DNA from: Narthecium ossifragum
Lineage: Eukaryota > Streptophyta > Magnoliopsida > Dioscoreales > Nartheciaceae
NCBI GenBank assembly: GCA_963920575.1
Contig: OY986971.1
Location: 7,814,779-7,878,778, forward strand
Reading direction: 5' to 3'
Length of the DNA: 64,000 bases
Shown: piece after piece, positions 9,973 to 20,780 of the stretch
Position numbering within the stretch: position 1 is the stretch's first letter
Layout: each line of letters starts with the position of its first letter
The notes under the pieces: model-generated
What the model was told of the DNA's origin: nothing
Databases searched by the model: none
Seen by the model: the letters and a program-made list of their open reading frames with translations, nothing else
Translations under genes and position numbers: made by a program

Positions 9973-10743
9973 TCAAACCTTGATTTTTGGTACCCAAATC
10001 TTTTTGGGTTTATTTGCATTAGTACTATGCATAAGAGAAGAAGATGAATGTCTAGGTGCCCAAATTTTCTTAGCATTAGCATGCCTCATGAAATAGCAAC
10101 TAGGTGCAATGTGACTTACTTTGCAACAATAATGACATATAGGTGCTTGTGCTATCTTAGGAGGATGACAAGAAGCTTTAACAAAGTTAGTCTTCTTTTG
10201 GTTGTTCACCTTTCTAGGGTTGTAACCAATTCCTTCCTTATTTAAGGAGCTCCTTTTGCTATCAAGGATCTCATCTAACTTGTCTCTACTCTTTATGAAT
10301 TTAGCTATAGTGATTTTTAAGTCATTAGTCTCAAGAGTGAGATCTCTCTTGGATTTCCTTAAGTAGATAAGTTTCCTTTGCATATCATAGTTTGTGTTCT
10401 TCAATATGGTGAGCTCATATTGAGTGTGCTTGAGTTCCTCCTCAAGTGTGTCACTAGTGTCACAAGAGTTGTTGTCTAGCATGCATTTGTTTTCCTTTTC
10501 TAAGGTTCTAATCCTATGCATGGCATCTAGTTTTTCTTCTTCTACTTTCTTCAAGTCCTTACAAGTAGCATAGTATTTCTCTTTAAGCGATTTGAAATCA
10601 TTAGCTAAAGCATGATAATCATCAAAAAGTTCTTCAAATGCAAGCTCATCCTCTACCTCATTTTCCTCTTCTTCCTCATCTCCATGTGGCATTAAGCATA
10701 TGTTGGCTACCTCTTGTTCTTCTTCATCGGATGAGGTCTCCAC
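9973..10743 (-). CDS. Copia gag C-terminal part with coiled coil and second zinc knuckle
   Basis: This frame has an acidic start, a long predicted coiled coil (roughly residues 40-160, heptad-rich Leu/Lys/Glu), and a CX2CX4HX4C knuckle, CHYCCKVSHIAPSC. A coiled-coil extension of gag is typical of SIRE-type elements. It probably belongs to one gag-pol frame with its neighbours and is separated from them by stops. Confidence 0.75.
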   Translation of the reverse strand: METSSDEEEQEVANICLMPHGDEEEEENEVEDELAFEELFDDYHALANDFKSLKEKYYATCKDLKKVEEEKLDAMHRIRTLEKENKCMLDNNSCDTSDTLEEELKHTQYELTILKNTNYDMQRKLIYLRKSKRDLTLETNDLKITIAKFIKSRDKLDEILDSKRSSLNKEGIGYNPRKVNNQKKTNFVKASCHPPKIAQAPICHYCCKVSHIAPSCYFMRHANAKKIWAPRHSSSSLMHSTNANKPKKIWVPKIKV

Positions 10744-10755
10744 ATCACTTTCTCC

Positions 10756-11175
10756 CTAAGTAGCCATCATTGCTTTCTTTTTTTTGAACTCCTTGTTTGA
10801 AGGTTTCTTGAGTTGAGGACAATCAAACTTGATGTGTCCGGGCTTCCTACACTCATAACATATGATTTCATTTGAGTTAGAAGAAGTAGGATTGTATTTT
10901 TCACCTTTGGGGAATTTCTTCTTGAAGAATTTCTCTCCTCCTTGGAGCTTGAAGATCTTTTGAATTCTTCTTGATATCATCGCCAATTCTTCATCGTCAT
11001 CTCCTTCACTTGAATCGGATGAGTTTTTGCTAGATGACTTGAAAGCAATCGTCTTCTTTTTTTTATCTCCTTCTTCGTTGCTTCTCTTCAAATTCATCTC
11101 ATAGGTCATGAGGGAACCCATGAGCTCATCGAGTGACAACTTGGATAGATCCTTGGATTTTTCGATCACTGTCAC
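10756..11175 (-). CDS. Copia gag middle part with zinc knuckle
   Basis: A 139-aa frame that continues gag after a stop near 11180. It has LSLDELMGSLMTYEM, a Lys-rich stretch, and a CX2CX4HX4C knuckle, CYECRKPGHIKFDC, for binding genomic RNA. Confidence 0.85.
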   Translation of the reverse strand: MTVIEKSKDLSKLSLDELMGSLMTYEMNLKRSNEEGDKKKKTIAFKSSSKNSSDSSEGDDDEELAMISRRIQKIFKLQGGEKFFKKKFPKGEKYNPTSSNSNEIICYECRKPGHIKFDCPQLKKPSNKEFKKKKAMMAT

Positions 11176-11184
11176 TTTAGGATC

Positions 11185-11721
11185 TCATGATTTCGGTAGA
11201 CACCTAAGTATCTTTCTCACTACTTCATCGTTAGCATAAATTCTTTTAAGAGATTCAAGCACATTTAATATGTTAGTAAAACGTGTAAACATCTCACTAA
11301 TGGTTTCATCATTCTTCATGCAAAAGAGTTTATACTCATGTACAAGCATACTTATTTTAGACTCTTTAACTCGGCTTGTTCCCTCATAAGTGACCTCAAG
11401 CTTGTCCCATATCTCTTTTGCTGATTTGCATGTAGAGACCTTATTGAATTCATTAGGGCTAAGAGCACAAAACAGAAAGCTTTTGGCCTTGGCATTTATT
11501 TGAAGGTTCTTTAGATCGATTGGGGTGTAGTCACTCTTTGTTTTTAGGACTTCTTTACCATCAACAATTTTCATAGAGATATATGATCTATCCCCTATTA
11601 CCAACCAAGCTTCGTAATCCATAGATTGGATGAATATCTCCATCTTAGTTTTCCAATATGTATAGTTGGATCCATTAAAGTATGGTGGTCTATTTGTACC
11701 TTGTCCCTCTATGTTTTCCAT
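11185..11721 (-). CDS. Copia gag N-terminal part
   Basis: It starts MENIEGQGTNRPPYFNG about 50 bp inside the PBS. It contains the DUF4219-like YWKTKMEIFI segment and the UBN2-like gag core (AKEIWDKLEVTYEGT, MFTRFTNILNVL). This is the capsid part of gag. It ends in a stop after RCLPKS. Confidence 0.87.
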   Translation of the reverse strand: MENIEGQGTNRPPYFNGSNYTYWKTKMEIFIQSMDYEAWLVIGDRSYISMKIVDGKEVLKTKSDYTPIDLKNLQINAKAKSFLFCALSPNEFNKVSTCKSAKEIWDKLEVTYEGTSRVKESKISMLVHEYKLFCMKNDETISEMFTRFTNILNVLESLKRIYANDEVVRKILRCLPKS

Positions 11722-11770
11722 CTCTAGATAGAATCCTCTAAGGGTTGTTACACAACTAAAAATAGAGACC

Positions 11771-11784
11771 TAACTCTGATACCA
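11771..11784 (-). other. Primer binding site (initiator tRNA-Met)
   Basis: The minus strand reads TGGTATCAGAGTTA two bases inside the 5' LTR, matching the 3' end of plant initiator tRNA-Met. It marks the 5' end of the element's internal region. Confidence 0.88.
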
Positions 11785-11786
11785 AT

Positions 11787-12875
11787 TGAAAGTCCAAGAG
11801 GGGGGTGAATTTGACTCTTTTCGAAAAACTAGAGTAATGGAAAAATCAGGTGGAAGAGAACTAACACCTTAAATGCTTGTAAATGAAATGAAACTAAAGT
11901 AAAACAGCATACAAGAATTATATCAAAGAGAGGTTAGAGAAATAGCACCGATTTTATAGTGGTTCGACCCAACTCTTGGTCTACGTCCACTTCTCTCAAG
12001 GCTCTCCTTGAGGTTCCACTACTTGCAAATCTTTTACAAACTTTTCCTCCAAACTTCCCGGTGCTTGGTGACCTTATAATCAAAGCCAACTGCTGTTGGA
12101 TAACTCTCAAAGTACTTCTTCACACTCGAAGAAGATTTACAAAGGTTGTAGCTATAAAGAGAATAAGTAGTGACTCTTGCTTAGACTTGCTCAGATGATC
12201 TCAATAATATGAATAATAGTTATGGCAAGTTTACAACAAAGAACTACTTATATGTAGCCTTCAACCAGCTCAAAAATGACCTCCAACTGCTCTCTGCAAC
12301 TCTCCAACGGCTAGTTTTTTACTCTGCGTGTTGCTGGCCGTCGATCCATGCATCGTCCGTGACATCGACCGTCATGTACTTCAGCCTTTGCGACCCATGG
12401 TCGATCCACCATCGACCGTCGCATCATCCATCAGGCTCTGTTGTGAAAAATGCTTCCCAGGGTCGATGCTTTGATCGACCGTCGCTTCTTCACTTTTCAC
12501 CAACATCCTCCACGATCGACCTTCGCATCGTCTGTCAGATCGTCCGTGAGCCTACAATATGTTAAAACACAAAGTTCAAATCTCACGGTTGACCGGTCCA
12601 TCGACCGTCAGGCTCTGTCAAGAAAATGGCTTCGCAGGGTCGATGCAACAATCGACCGCAAGCCAACATTTCATTTTGTCAAGTATAGTGCATCGTCCGT
12701 GGTCGATCCATGGATCGACCGTCGCATTCCCACGGTCGATCAATGCATCAACCGTTAGTACAATAACTCATTAAATATTGAATTTGAGACTTTGAATTAA
12801 AGGGTAATAAATATTAAATATATATTTTATCATTTAATGTATGTTGGCATCATCAAAACAAGGTTAGGATCAACA
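11787..12875 (-). repeat. 5' LTR of the SIRE-like Copia
   Basis: Direct repeat of 3278-4352 (1089 versus 1075 bp), with TG/CA ends. The palindrome block is at about 12337-12745 and includes one more GGTCGATCCATGGATCGACC unit than the other LTR. Confidence 0.92.
12337..12745. repeat. Palindrome block in the 5' LTR
   Basis: Counterpart of 3827-4227 with the same TCGACCGTC and CAGGGTCGATGC words. It shows several single-base changes and a longer version of the last repeat. Confidence 0.8.
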
Positions 12876-12880
12876 ATGAT

Positions 12881-13105
12881 GATGAAGTTGACCCCATTTC
12901 GGGACTTCCATACGAGGTGATTAGTGAAGCTATGGGAGCGGATGAAGCCCTTCAACCTAGAAGAAGTGGCAGAAATGTTGAAGTAAGAGAGTTAGATGAG
13001 GAAGATTTTATGTCGGAAGATGAAGAAGAGAAAGATGATGAGTTTGGGTTTGAGTCTGATGAAGACCGCATTGTGGAGGAATATGGAGAAGAAGAGGATG
13101 AGTAA
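12881..13105 (+). CDS. hAT transposase acidic C-terminal tail, beyond the Copia insertion
   Basis: This begins DEVDPISGLPYEVI and ends in a Glu/Asp-rich tail at a TAA. The phase matches the exon ending at 3277, which shows the two were contiguous before the Copia inserted. The acidic tail is usual after the hAT dimerisation domain in plants. Confidence 0.75.
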   Translation, partial: DEVDPISGLPYEVISEAMGADEALQPRRSGRNVEVRELDEEDFMSEDEEEKDDEFGFESDEDRIVEEYGEEEDE

Positions 13106-13240
13106 TTGGCTAGTTATTTTGCTACTACTTGATGTAATTTGGTTTTGAACTTTGAACATTGTACTAATTATGCTACTAATTTGGTTATTTTCCTACTACT
13201 TGATGTTATTATGCTACTTAATATTAACAAAATAAAAAAA

Positions 13241-13323
13241 CCGTCTAATCTCTAGGCCATGATTAATCCCTTAGCTGCTAGGCCCTGACCGTCCGACTAG
13301 CGCCTAACGCTTTTTAAACATTG
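13241..13323 (+). mobile_element. Probable 3' end of the hAT element
   Basis: About 135 bp past the transposase stop the sequence holds CGTCCGACTAGCGCCTAACGC and ends TTTTTAAACATTG. This resembles the terminal region of plant hAT elements that end in CGCCTAGCGC-like sequence. No matching left terminal repeat was found; it may be lost under or beyond the LTR at 1-851. Confidence 0.35.
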
Positions 13324-14262
13324 AAAATATGATTGACATGTCTATTTCTGAGGGTTGGTAATGCTCTCATGACCACCACGGAGTCCTCAAAGAGGACTGC
13401 AAACCAAAAGCATCAAACAAGGGGTTCTTAACCAAGGAAATGTACACCTCGGACTATTGAAGGATGATCTTGATCTGACAAGTAAATGCAGAAATTTTGG
13501 AATATTAGATTTAATTTAATTTTTGATTTTACAAATTAGGATTTATTTGTGTTCTCATCGCAAACAGTCTGTTTGCATTTGAAATTCTTGCTTATATATA
13601 AATGTTGACTTATTATATATGGGGGTGCCTCACCAACATGGCTTATTTAGTAACAAGAAAAGCAAAGATAAAGTACATTTAATATGGAACCATATGCTTA
13701 GACTAGGTTTAGACTAGGTTTCTTTTGTATTATCACTCACATCATATGCTCAGAACAATATATGTTAAAACCTTAGTAGAAAATTCCATATCTGTTAATC
13801 ATTAATTTGACTAAAAAAATGCTCAGAAATTACATCATTAATGTACATTCCATTTTTTAATTGAAGAAATTATATTTTTCTTATAACAACATCCGGAAGT
13901 GGATTAAAAAAACAAGAGAAAAATTTGCATATTAAATAATCATTGCTTATCAGTGACAAACGGCCTGGTCAATAACAAAAACACAAAATAACCTTAAATA
14001 GAGATATAAAATCGAAAATAAAACAAATTGAATATGCAACTTTTTCTTTTTTAGATAAACCATTTCTATCCGTCTCGGTATGCGTGACCATCAAATAACA
14101 TGAATCTCTCTCTCTAGAAAGGCAACAAACTCATTAATAAATACCAATCTAGAAAGGCAACAAACTCATTTAATAAATACCAAACGTCTCTCTTTCTCTT
14201 TAGAAAGGTGAAGAACACCCAGAAGCAACACAAAGCTATCAACGGAGCAAGAAGAGAGAGCA
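13324..14262. other. Intergenic, promoter side of SCP2
   Basis: AT-rich with no supported gene. A direct duplication of about 35 bp (TCTAGAAAGGCAACAAACTC unit) lies at about 14113-14183, just before SCP2. Confidence 0.5.
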
Positions 14263-14914
14263 ATGGCGAGTAAAGATGGTGGCTTTGGGAGCTCGTTGAA
14301 GTCGGCAGCCCTATTGGAGCAGATGAAGCTCCACCTCGCCACCGACGCCGGCAAAGAGCTCACCTCCAAGATCGACCTCGTCTACCAGCTCAACATCGCC
14401 CCCAAGGTCACGCCTTGCCTTTGTCTCTCTCTTTACTCTCCAAATCCAGGATCACACCTCCAAAACCCTAACCTAATTCCATCGCTCTGTTTCTATTGTG
14501 CAGAAGATTGGAGTGGACGAGGAGATCTACGTCGTTGACCTCAAGGAAGGCCAGGTCACGAAAGGTCCCATTTTTATCTCGTCGATCTGCATTTCTTTTT
14601 GGGCAGGTCGATTGGAGAAAGTTGACGGCTTTATGATGGGAATGAGCAGGGCCGTACAAGGGGAAGCCTGACGTCACCTTCTCGTTCGCCGACAATGATT
14701 TCTTGGCCGTCGCCACCGGCAAGATGAACCCCCAGATGGCCTTCATCAGGTGTGTTCGATATGCTGGGAATCTTAATTTGATCACCTGTTTCTTAATTTA
14801 GTTGGCTCAATTGATTGTTTGGTGGCTCGCAGGGGAGCAATGAAGATAAAGGGCAGCTTAGCCGCTGCGCAGAAGTTCACACCCGATATTTTCCCCAAGC
14901 CTTCCAAGCTTTGA
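14263..14914 (+). CDS. SCP2: Sterol carrier protein 2 (SCP2), peroxisomal
   Basis: Four exons, 14263-14406, 14504-14564, 14650-14749 and 14833-14914, join at GT-AG sites into 129 codons (128 aa). The protein starts MASKDGGFGSSLKSAALLEQ. It carries the SCP2 fold: KIGVDEEIYVVDLKEG, then DVTFSFADNDFLAVATGK, NPQMAFIRG and MKIKGSLAAAQKF. It ends in SKL, a type 1 peroxisome signal. Plant SCP2 is a small lipid-transfer protein of about 123 aa, so the length fits. It is expected in the peroxisome matrix, moving sterols or acyl lipids. The start is the first ATG after a purine-rich leader. A retrotransposon begins 288 bp after the stop, so the 3' end may be affected. Confidence 0.92.
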
Positions 14915-15201
14915 AGGGGAAGCATACTCCGTCTTTCCTTTGTTATGATTGTCGAATAAATTATAGTATTTCGTGTTCTTTGGATAAAATGAAGAAGTCA
15001 TCTTATAGATGTATATGGAGAACACCTATAGACTGTTGGCATCAATAGAGAAATTAAAATGTGCTATTCGATCATTTGGTGAATGTGATGGATTGAAGAT
15101 GTTAATGTTGCTTTGTATGGGTAGTAAGCTCATGGTTTTGATAAAAACATGTTCATTCCTTGCTTTTTCTATGGGCTCTAATTTTGCCATTTCTTTTGGT
15201 A

Positions 15202-15580
15202 TGTTGCATAGAGTCCAATTCAGTGGTGCGTCCACATGGGCATTTGGATTCTAGTCTATCTAAGTGATTAGACTAGCCATGACTCTAACCAATTGAGATA
15301 AGATTGGTTTTACACCTCTATAAAGAGGAGTTAAACCCTAACAAAGAGTAGATCTGAATATCTAGCCGTCTCTCTTATTCTCTCCTGGGGTTACCATCTA
15401 GAACCCTAGGGTTTGGAGTGTGTGTGAGAGGAGAAGGCTCTAGTAGGCTTCTTCCAACGCAGCGAGGTTCGGGATCGAGGCGCAACGAAGAGGAGCAGAT
15501 CCACATTGGAGTTCGTAAAGCAAACAAGATCTACAACGCTTCCGCACGAGGTATTTCGTATATCTATAGAATCTCTAACA
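15202..15580 (+). repeat. 5' LTR of the 15-22 kb Copia
   Basis: 379 bp, TGTTGCATAG to CTCTAACA. It has a CTATAAAGAG box near 15317, where the other LTR has CTATAAATAGAG. Near-identical to 21818-22198. Confidence 0.92.
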
Positions 15581-15594
15581 TTGGCATCAGAGCC
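15581..15594 (+). other. Primer binding site
   Basis: TTGGCATCAGAGCC directly follows the LTR. It differs by one base from the usual initiator tRNA-Met site TGGTATCAGAGC. Confidence 0.75.
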
Positions 15595-17472
15595 AGGTCA
15601 TACTTGTTTTCGCTCCATGATCCACATGTATTGATGTGGGATCTGCCTGCTGTTTTCTGAATGATAGCAATATGCTTTGCTGCATGCTTTAGCCTCCTGT
15701 ATAAATATATATGTTATCCAGAGCATGTTGGAAGTGGGCTTTCTTTTCTTTTCAGCTCCTCTTCCTCTCCCTCGATGGATTCGGAACAGATGATGATCGG
15801 CGACTTGGTGTCGCTTGATCTCCCATGACGTCACCTCATAGCCGGAGATCTCTGTGTGAGATTGGCGCCGACGAAGAAATGAACCGCAGCGACGGCGGCC
15901 ATGTGCCAGCGGCTGGGTGCTGCTTGCAGTGGCAGATCGCGCATAGACGGCGATCGGCATGCCATCGTAAAATGCCGGAAATGAGTTCGAAGACGTCGAG
16001 ATGCAATCCACGATACTACTCGGTCGGCAGCGATGATGGCGCTTGGGCAGCTCTGTGCTACCTACGACCATCGTCGCCGGAAGGGAAGTATTCGACGCCA
16101 AGGCTAAGTGACAGGCCCTCGGAGACGGGATTGCTAAAGACGGTCGGAGTTGCCGTGGATCTCCGCGTCCGTCGCAAGGATCAAACAACGGCAACCATGA
16201 GGGCCAATCTCCCATTGAGGGAGATGATGAACAGGGAATGGGTTTCGGATCCGTTCCGAACCCATGCTCTGTTTAGTTCTGCTTCGAAGCCATGAGGGAA
16301 TGAGTCATCGAGGGAGATGATGATGGACAGGGAATATAAAGGGACACTCTCATTTGTTGCTCTGCTTGTTGCTGATGAACAGGGGCATGCTCTGTTTTAT
16401 ATATATCCCAATCTCCCATCGTGGGAGGTGATGAAAAGTAACCCAATACCCCATATGAATGAAGATATATTTATTTAGAGTCATGCTCTGTTTTTGGGTG
16501 TTGGCAGCATGTATGATTACATGTTTAATCCATGCCGACCTTCCCTAGTTTAATGTTGCTGCAATTATTTTTTTTATATGCTTGCTCTATGATTGCTTAG
16601 CGTAGCATAGCATGTAAAACACCAGAAAATAATATTCTTGTAGCTTGGTACTATTTAAAAAGTGTGCAATTTATGGTCTTATGCTTAAATATTGGTTAGA
16701 ATTTGCAGCATGTGGCCTAAATTTTAGAGTAAATTGCTGTATGAGCTCTTATTTTCAGATTTTGTATATGAAGATGAGTTTGATAACTAATTGCTTAATC
16801 CGCACTTTGCATAAAACAGACAATGTATGCTTAGAGTTAGCTTCATGAACCTTGCTGGTTTCAGACTACGTGGCTGAAAATAAATAGTTGCAAATAAAGT
16901 CTTTAGAGGATTATCACATGCTATATTTTTTTTATGCACTTTAGTAGTGTTTTAAAACTTAAGTAGTGTTTTAAAACTTAATGAGTATAGCATGTAAGGC
17001 ACATTAGAGAGGAAGTCCTTGGCATTTCTGTAAATTCAACAAAAATGAATATTTTCAATTTATGTAGCTGAAAATAGACACTTACAGAAAATGATGTAAA
17101 TATCAGTTATTTACGTTTTTGCCGCTTCCATGAAATTGCATATTTACATAAAATTCTGAATGTATGTCATTCTTAAAATAAGCGTATATATGCTTATGTG
17201 ATATTGGATTTTATGTGAATTCAATGTTATTTTTCATTCATTATTTGTTAACGAATGATGTGGATAATGGGAGGCGTTCCCAGAATTTTATTCGGAATTA
17301 ACTCGACACTTAATTCCAACATGCACTATTGGGAGATGATTACTAGCATCTTTGCGTTGCGAAATTTTCGATCTCAGTATGCGGGAAAGAATTTTGTGAT
17401 CTTGTTGAGTTCTTGGATAAAATTATATGATATGTGCCTAACATTTTTTTTATGTGCAATCAATGTAGTGAC
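15595..17472 (+). other. Long untranslated leader of the Copia element
   Basis: About 1.9 kb before gag. The GC-rich part (15770-16290) has overlapping ORFs on both strands without recognisable motifs. Near 16200-16450 a phrase like GGGAGATGATGAACAGGGAAT recurs with CATGCTCTGTTT. The rest is AT-rich. I see no coding evidence. Confidence 0.5.
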
Positions 17473-18366
17473 ATGGCCTCTAGGAATGTGATTGAGCACC
17501 ACAAGATAGTGAAATTAGATGGCCAAAACTATAATATCTGGCAAGAGAAAATTCAAAATCTTCTCAAAGAGCGTCTGTTGCTCGATCATTTGAAAAATGA
17601 CAGAATTCCACCTAAGGAAGGAATGCTTAGTTGCATGTACGAGGACCTGATTGGCAGATTTGAGCACTGCCCCACTGCTCGAGATATGTGGAACCAGTTA
17701 AAGATTGTTTTTTGTCGGACTCCGATTACAAAGCTACGTGCTTTGAATTTACAGTTCCAGGAATACATGAAGGATCCAGGCCATTCGTTGATCGAGCACC
17801 TTCATACGATGAGCCTCATGATTAAGTACATGAGAGCTATTGGAAATGAGCTGTCTGATGAGCAACAAGTCTTGGCAGTGATTCGTTCCTTGCCGGACCC
17901 TGAGTGGACTCAAGTGAAGCTCTTGATGACCTATAGCGATGATGTCAAGACTTTCAAGAACATATCACGTCATCTCGAGCTTGAGGCGGAGTGCATTGAG
18001 GCGAACCGTAAAAAGGAGGTCCCCATCTCTCAAGCTGCAAAGCGTAGGCATTCAAAGCTTGTATACGAGGGGCAAGGGTCAGCTGGTAATGATACACATA
18101 TTGACAGATTTGTGAAATGTCACAAATATCAGCATGGGAGCATCATAAACGTAGCAAATTTGAAGTGCTACAATTGTGGAAAGAAGGGTCACTTCGCTCG
18201 AGACTGTTCTGAGCTGAAGAAGGTATGCCCTATTCCTAATTCTCTAGAATTTCATGTTTGTTCACATGTGTTTGTGACTCATTTCTCTCCTTGGATTGTA
18301 GATTTGGGAGCATGCAGACATGTAGCTAGAGATCAAGCTGGATGCATGATTATCATCGAATACTAG
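17473..18366 (+). CDS. Copia gag with start of protease
   Basis: 297 aa from MASRNVIEHH. It has the gag core KLDGQNYNIWQEKIQ, ARDMWNQL and EYMKDPGHSLIEHLHTMSLM. A CX2CX4HX4C knuckle, CYNCGKKGHFARDC, lies near residue 235. The end WIVDLGACRHVARD corresponds to the protease motif D-S-G-A, with Leu in place of Ser. The stop at 18364-18366 cuts the frame just after it. Unlike the pol region downstream, no stop or frameshift interrupts the gag. Confidence 0.85.
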   Translation: MASRNVIEHHKIVKLDGQNYNIWQEKIQNLLKERLLLDHLKNDRIPPKEGMLSCMYEDLIGRFEHCPTARDMWNQLKIVFCRTPITKLRALNLQFQEYMKDPGHSLIEHLHTMSLMIKYMRAIGNELSDEQQVLAVIRSLPDPEWTQVKLLMTYSDDVKTFKNISRHLELEAECIEANRKKEVPISQAAKRRHSKLVYEGQGSAGNDTHIDRFVKCHKYQHGSIINVANLKCYNCGKKGHFARDCSELKKVCPIPNSLEFHVCSHVFVTHFSPWIVDLGACRHVARDQAGCMIIIEY

Positions 18367-20780
18367 TGGGGAGTTTCGTTTTGTGATAGAAGATAGAGCG
18401 CGGGAATATGTCCTGAGAGTTGGAGTCAACCGGCTCAAGATGCACATATGGTGCAACTTGCTCTTAAATGATGTGTTTCATACACCCATAGTCCGATTTA
18501 ATCAGTTCTAGCTTGTAATATTAGGATTTCCTTTCCATTATCAGTGACATTAGTTGTCTGTCTCAAAGAAAAACCTTATGGATGTGATGTTTTTGAAATA
18601 TGTTTTCATTGGTGTTGGAATTATATTCTTAGTGAAATATAATAAGTCTATTTTTGTCTCTCTTCTTTAGTCCATATTCTATATGTATGTCAAGAAGATT
18701 CTTGAGCTTGGTCACATAGGTTAAGAAAGACAGGCTGTACTAACTAGAGAATGGCTGTTGGGCCTTCTCGCTAAAGTAAGCCCATCTACCTATGAGTTTT
18801 ATTTAACTATAGGACAATCAGAGAGGTTTTTCGAGTAAACCTATGATACTTTTCATCTTTTAGAAGCTAGTCTATTCATACATCTACGCACCCAAAGATT
18901 TTCGGCATGTCATAGTATATCCTACATTATTTGTTAATGGTTCTTCAAATTTCGGTTTGGTCTGTAGTATATCTCGCCGATTCCAAATTTTTGATTTGTT
19001 TCAAAACTTTGGATCGGAGGTTGAGAATTAAAAGAGAAGAACTTAGAGTTCTTCTAATTGGTACAAACCGAAAGTAATTATCTGATTAGTTCAGAAAATT
19101 ATGTGAAGATATAGGTATATACAGAGTTGAAGATTTGTAATATCTTGCTACTAAAGTGGTTGCAAAGAGCATAAATCAAACTCTTTAATGACATGGTTAG
19201 ATTGATAAAAGCACAGGCTAATCTCTTGATAAGTTCCTGAGAGATAGGCTATTAAATGTTGCTTGAATCTTCAACCAAATGCTTTTAAAAGTCAATTCCA
19301 ACTAGTCCATATCAGTTGTGAAATGGGAATAATCTAATTTAATGACTTGCACCCATGTGATTCTACTTGATATGTTCATAATTCCTCCTATGAGTTAGGA
19401 AAATTGGATTCTACATCTGATAAATATGTTAATCAGATCTTAAGGATTCTCGATGGGACACATTGTGTACGGTGAACATCCAAAATGGGGAATGACTGAG
19501 ATGGGTTGCGACATGTAGGAAATAGTTTTCCTAATATTGGTAGTCAAAAAGGATTCTCACTCTATTAGTTAGAGGTGTCTCACCGAAATGTGTGGTCATT
19601 TCAATGACAAGATGAGAATTTGGATTCACATCAAGTGACTGTCAGAGACAGTGGGAGTATTCCTTTTGCCTAGTGGGAGAATTGTGCCATTAGGAAATCT
19701 CAGTATTCACGGCTATATAGAAATTCATGAGGAATTGTTTCTTATTTAAATTTCGAGATTGAAGGTAGGTCATTCATGAGTGCTTATGTGAATTTGTTTC
19801 CTCTGTGGAAATAAAATTGACCAATTTGTGAAAAAATGATTAGCAAATGTAGAGAAAGAAGTAGCTCAATAATTAAGAACTATAATTTTTGTGTGTATGT
19901 TAGTTGATTTTGTATCAATTGACAAATATAGACCCGATCGGTTTGGAATAGTTTCAAACACATTATTGATGTGATGTTTCACTTCTCCGTGAAGAACCAG
20001 AAAATGAGTCCTTTGTGGATCATCTGATAAATAGTAAGGGACACTAAATATTAAGCTTAGTTGCTTAAAAATGTTCAAATTACAATTTGAGTTGCTAGCC
20101 TCACATCATATTCCATGAAGTCTTTGTGGGCTTTATATCAGTGGGAGTTAAAAGTCACCACTTAGAAGTGGTTGTCCTCCATGTGTGAGATGGACGTGAC
20201 ATATGTGAACTATTGCTTGAGATGAGGTTCTCGACAGATCAAATTTAATTGACCTTTTGGTTTGTCACAAAAGGATGCTAAATTGATCGGTGTGCACTAT
20301 TCACATAAACTCCAAAAAGGAAAGGGTTTAGTTCTTAATATCGAGCAAGGTCCTATGACTAGAAGAGAGAAATAAATAGTATGAGCTGCCTATAGGAAGG
20401 TCATTAGTTTGATATACATTATGTTGTGTAATTGATCAAACTTGAATCATGTTGTTAGCGTGGTTAGCCGATATCATTGTAATCCTGAAGTTGCGTATTG
20501 GGCAGCAATTAAAAGGATGTTCCGGCACTATCGAGGGAATGAAAACCTCGGGGCATGCTACTGTGGTAGCAATATCAAAGTTGTCCGGATAAATTAGTTG
20601 TCACGTAATTCATTGGTGATTGCAAGAATTCAGGTGGTCCTCAAGTACGTTTCAGTCAACATTTGGTTGCTGATGAAATAACCAGAACTCATGGTTAAAG
20701 ATATCTTTTATAGATATATGAGAAATTTGATACTACTTGGGACATCATTACTTTTGTGTAATGAACGCCTTATATTGATG
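18367..20780 (+). pseudogene. Decayed Copia pol (integrase, RT, RNase H traces)
   Basis: Short patches in shifting frames recall Copia pol. These are LLLNDVFHTP near 18455, ELGHIG then LTREWLLGLL near 18700 (integrase start), SSKSLWALYQW and the KQAS region near 20110-20250 (RT), and ISLIYIMLCN with VSRYHCNPEVAYWAAIKRMF near 20410-20530 (RT to RNase H). Stops and frameshifts are frequent throughout. No functional product is possible. Confidence 0.65.

Larger units (their letters stand above)
3278..12875 (-). mobile_element. SIRE-like Copia LTR retrotransposon, nearly complete
   Basis: Two LTRs in direct orientation (3278-4352 and 11787-12875) flank an internal region on the minus strand. It has a PBS matching initiator tRNA-Met, gag with two zinc knuckles, protease, integrase, reverse transcriptase, RNase H, an extra ORF in the env position, and a polypurine tract. 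The Copia order (integrase before RT) is clear. The LTRs differ at roughly 3 percent by eye. Gag and pol are broken by stops and the protease lacks its catalytic Asp, so the copy is probably dead. It sits inside an hAT gene. Assignment to the SIRE lineage rests on size, the long gag with coiled coil, and the extra 3' ORF. Confidence 0.9.
1025..13105 (+). pseudogene. hAT (Ac-like) transposase gene, split by a Copia element
   Basis: Four coding pieces (1025-2816, 2895-3013, 3116-3277, 12881-13105) join in one frame at GT-AG introns and across the Copia insertion. They give 766 codons including the stop. The order is a BED-type zinc finger, a DUF659-like segment, the hAT C-terminal dimerisation segment with CERNWSTFEG, and an acidic tail. 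Two lesions are seen: an in-frame TGA at 1562-1564 (codon 180) and the 9.6-kb Copia at 3278-12875. The insertion is flanked by GTGAT and ATGAT, an imperfect 5-bp duplication. Everything else is open, so loss of function looks recent relative to the element's age. The protein would cut and paste hAT transposons. No intact gene product is expected now. Confidence 0.85.

Noticed and set aside
15598..16295. ORFs of 156-205 aa on both strands in the Copia leader
   Set aside because: GC-rich, overlapping on opposite strands, no recognisable motif, and placed between the PBS and gag.
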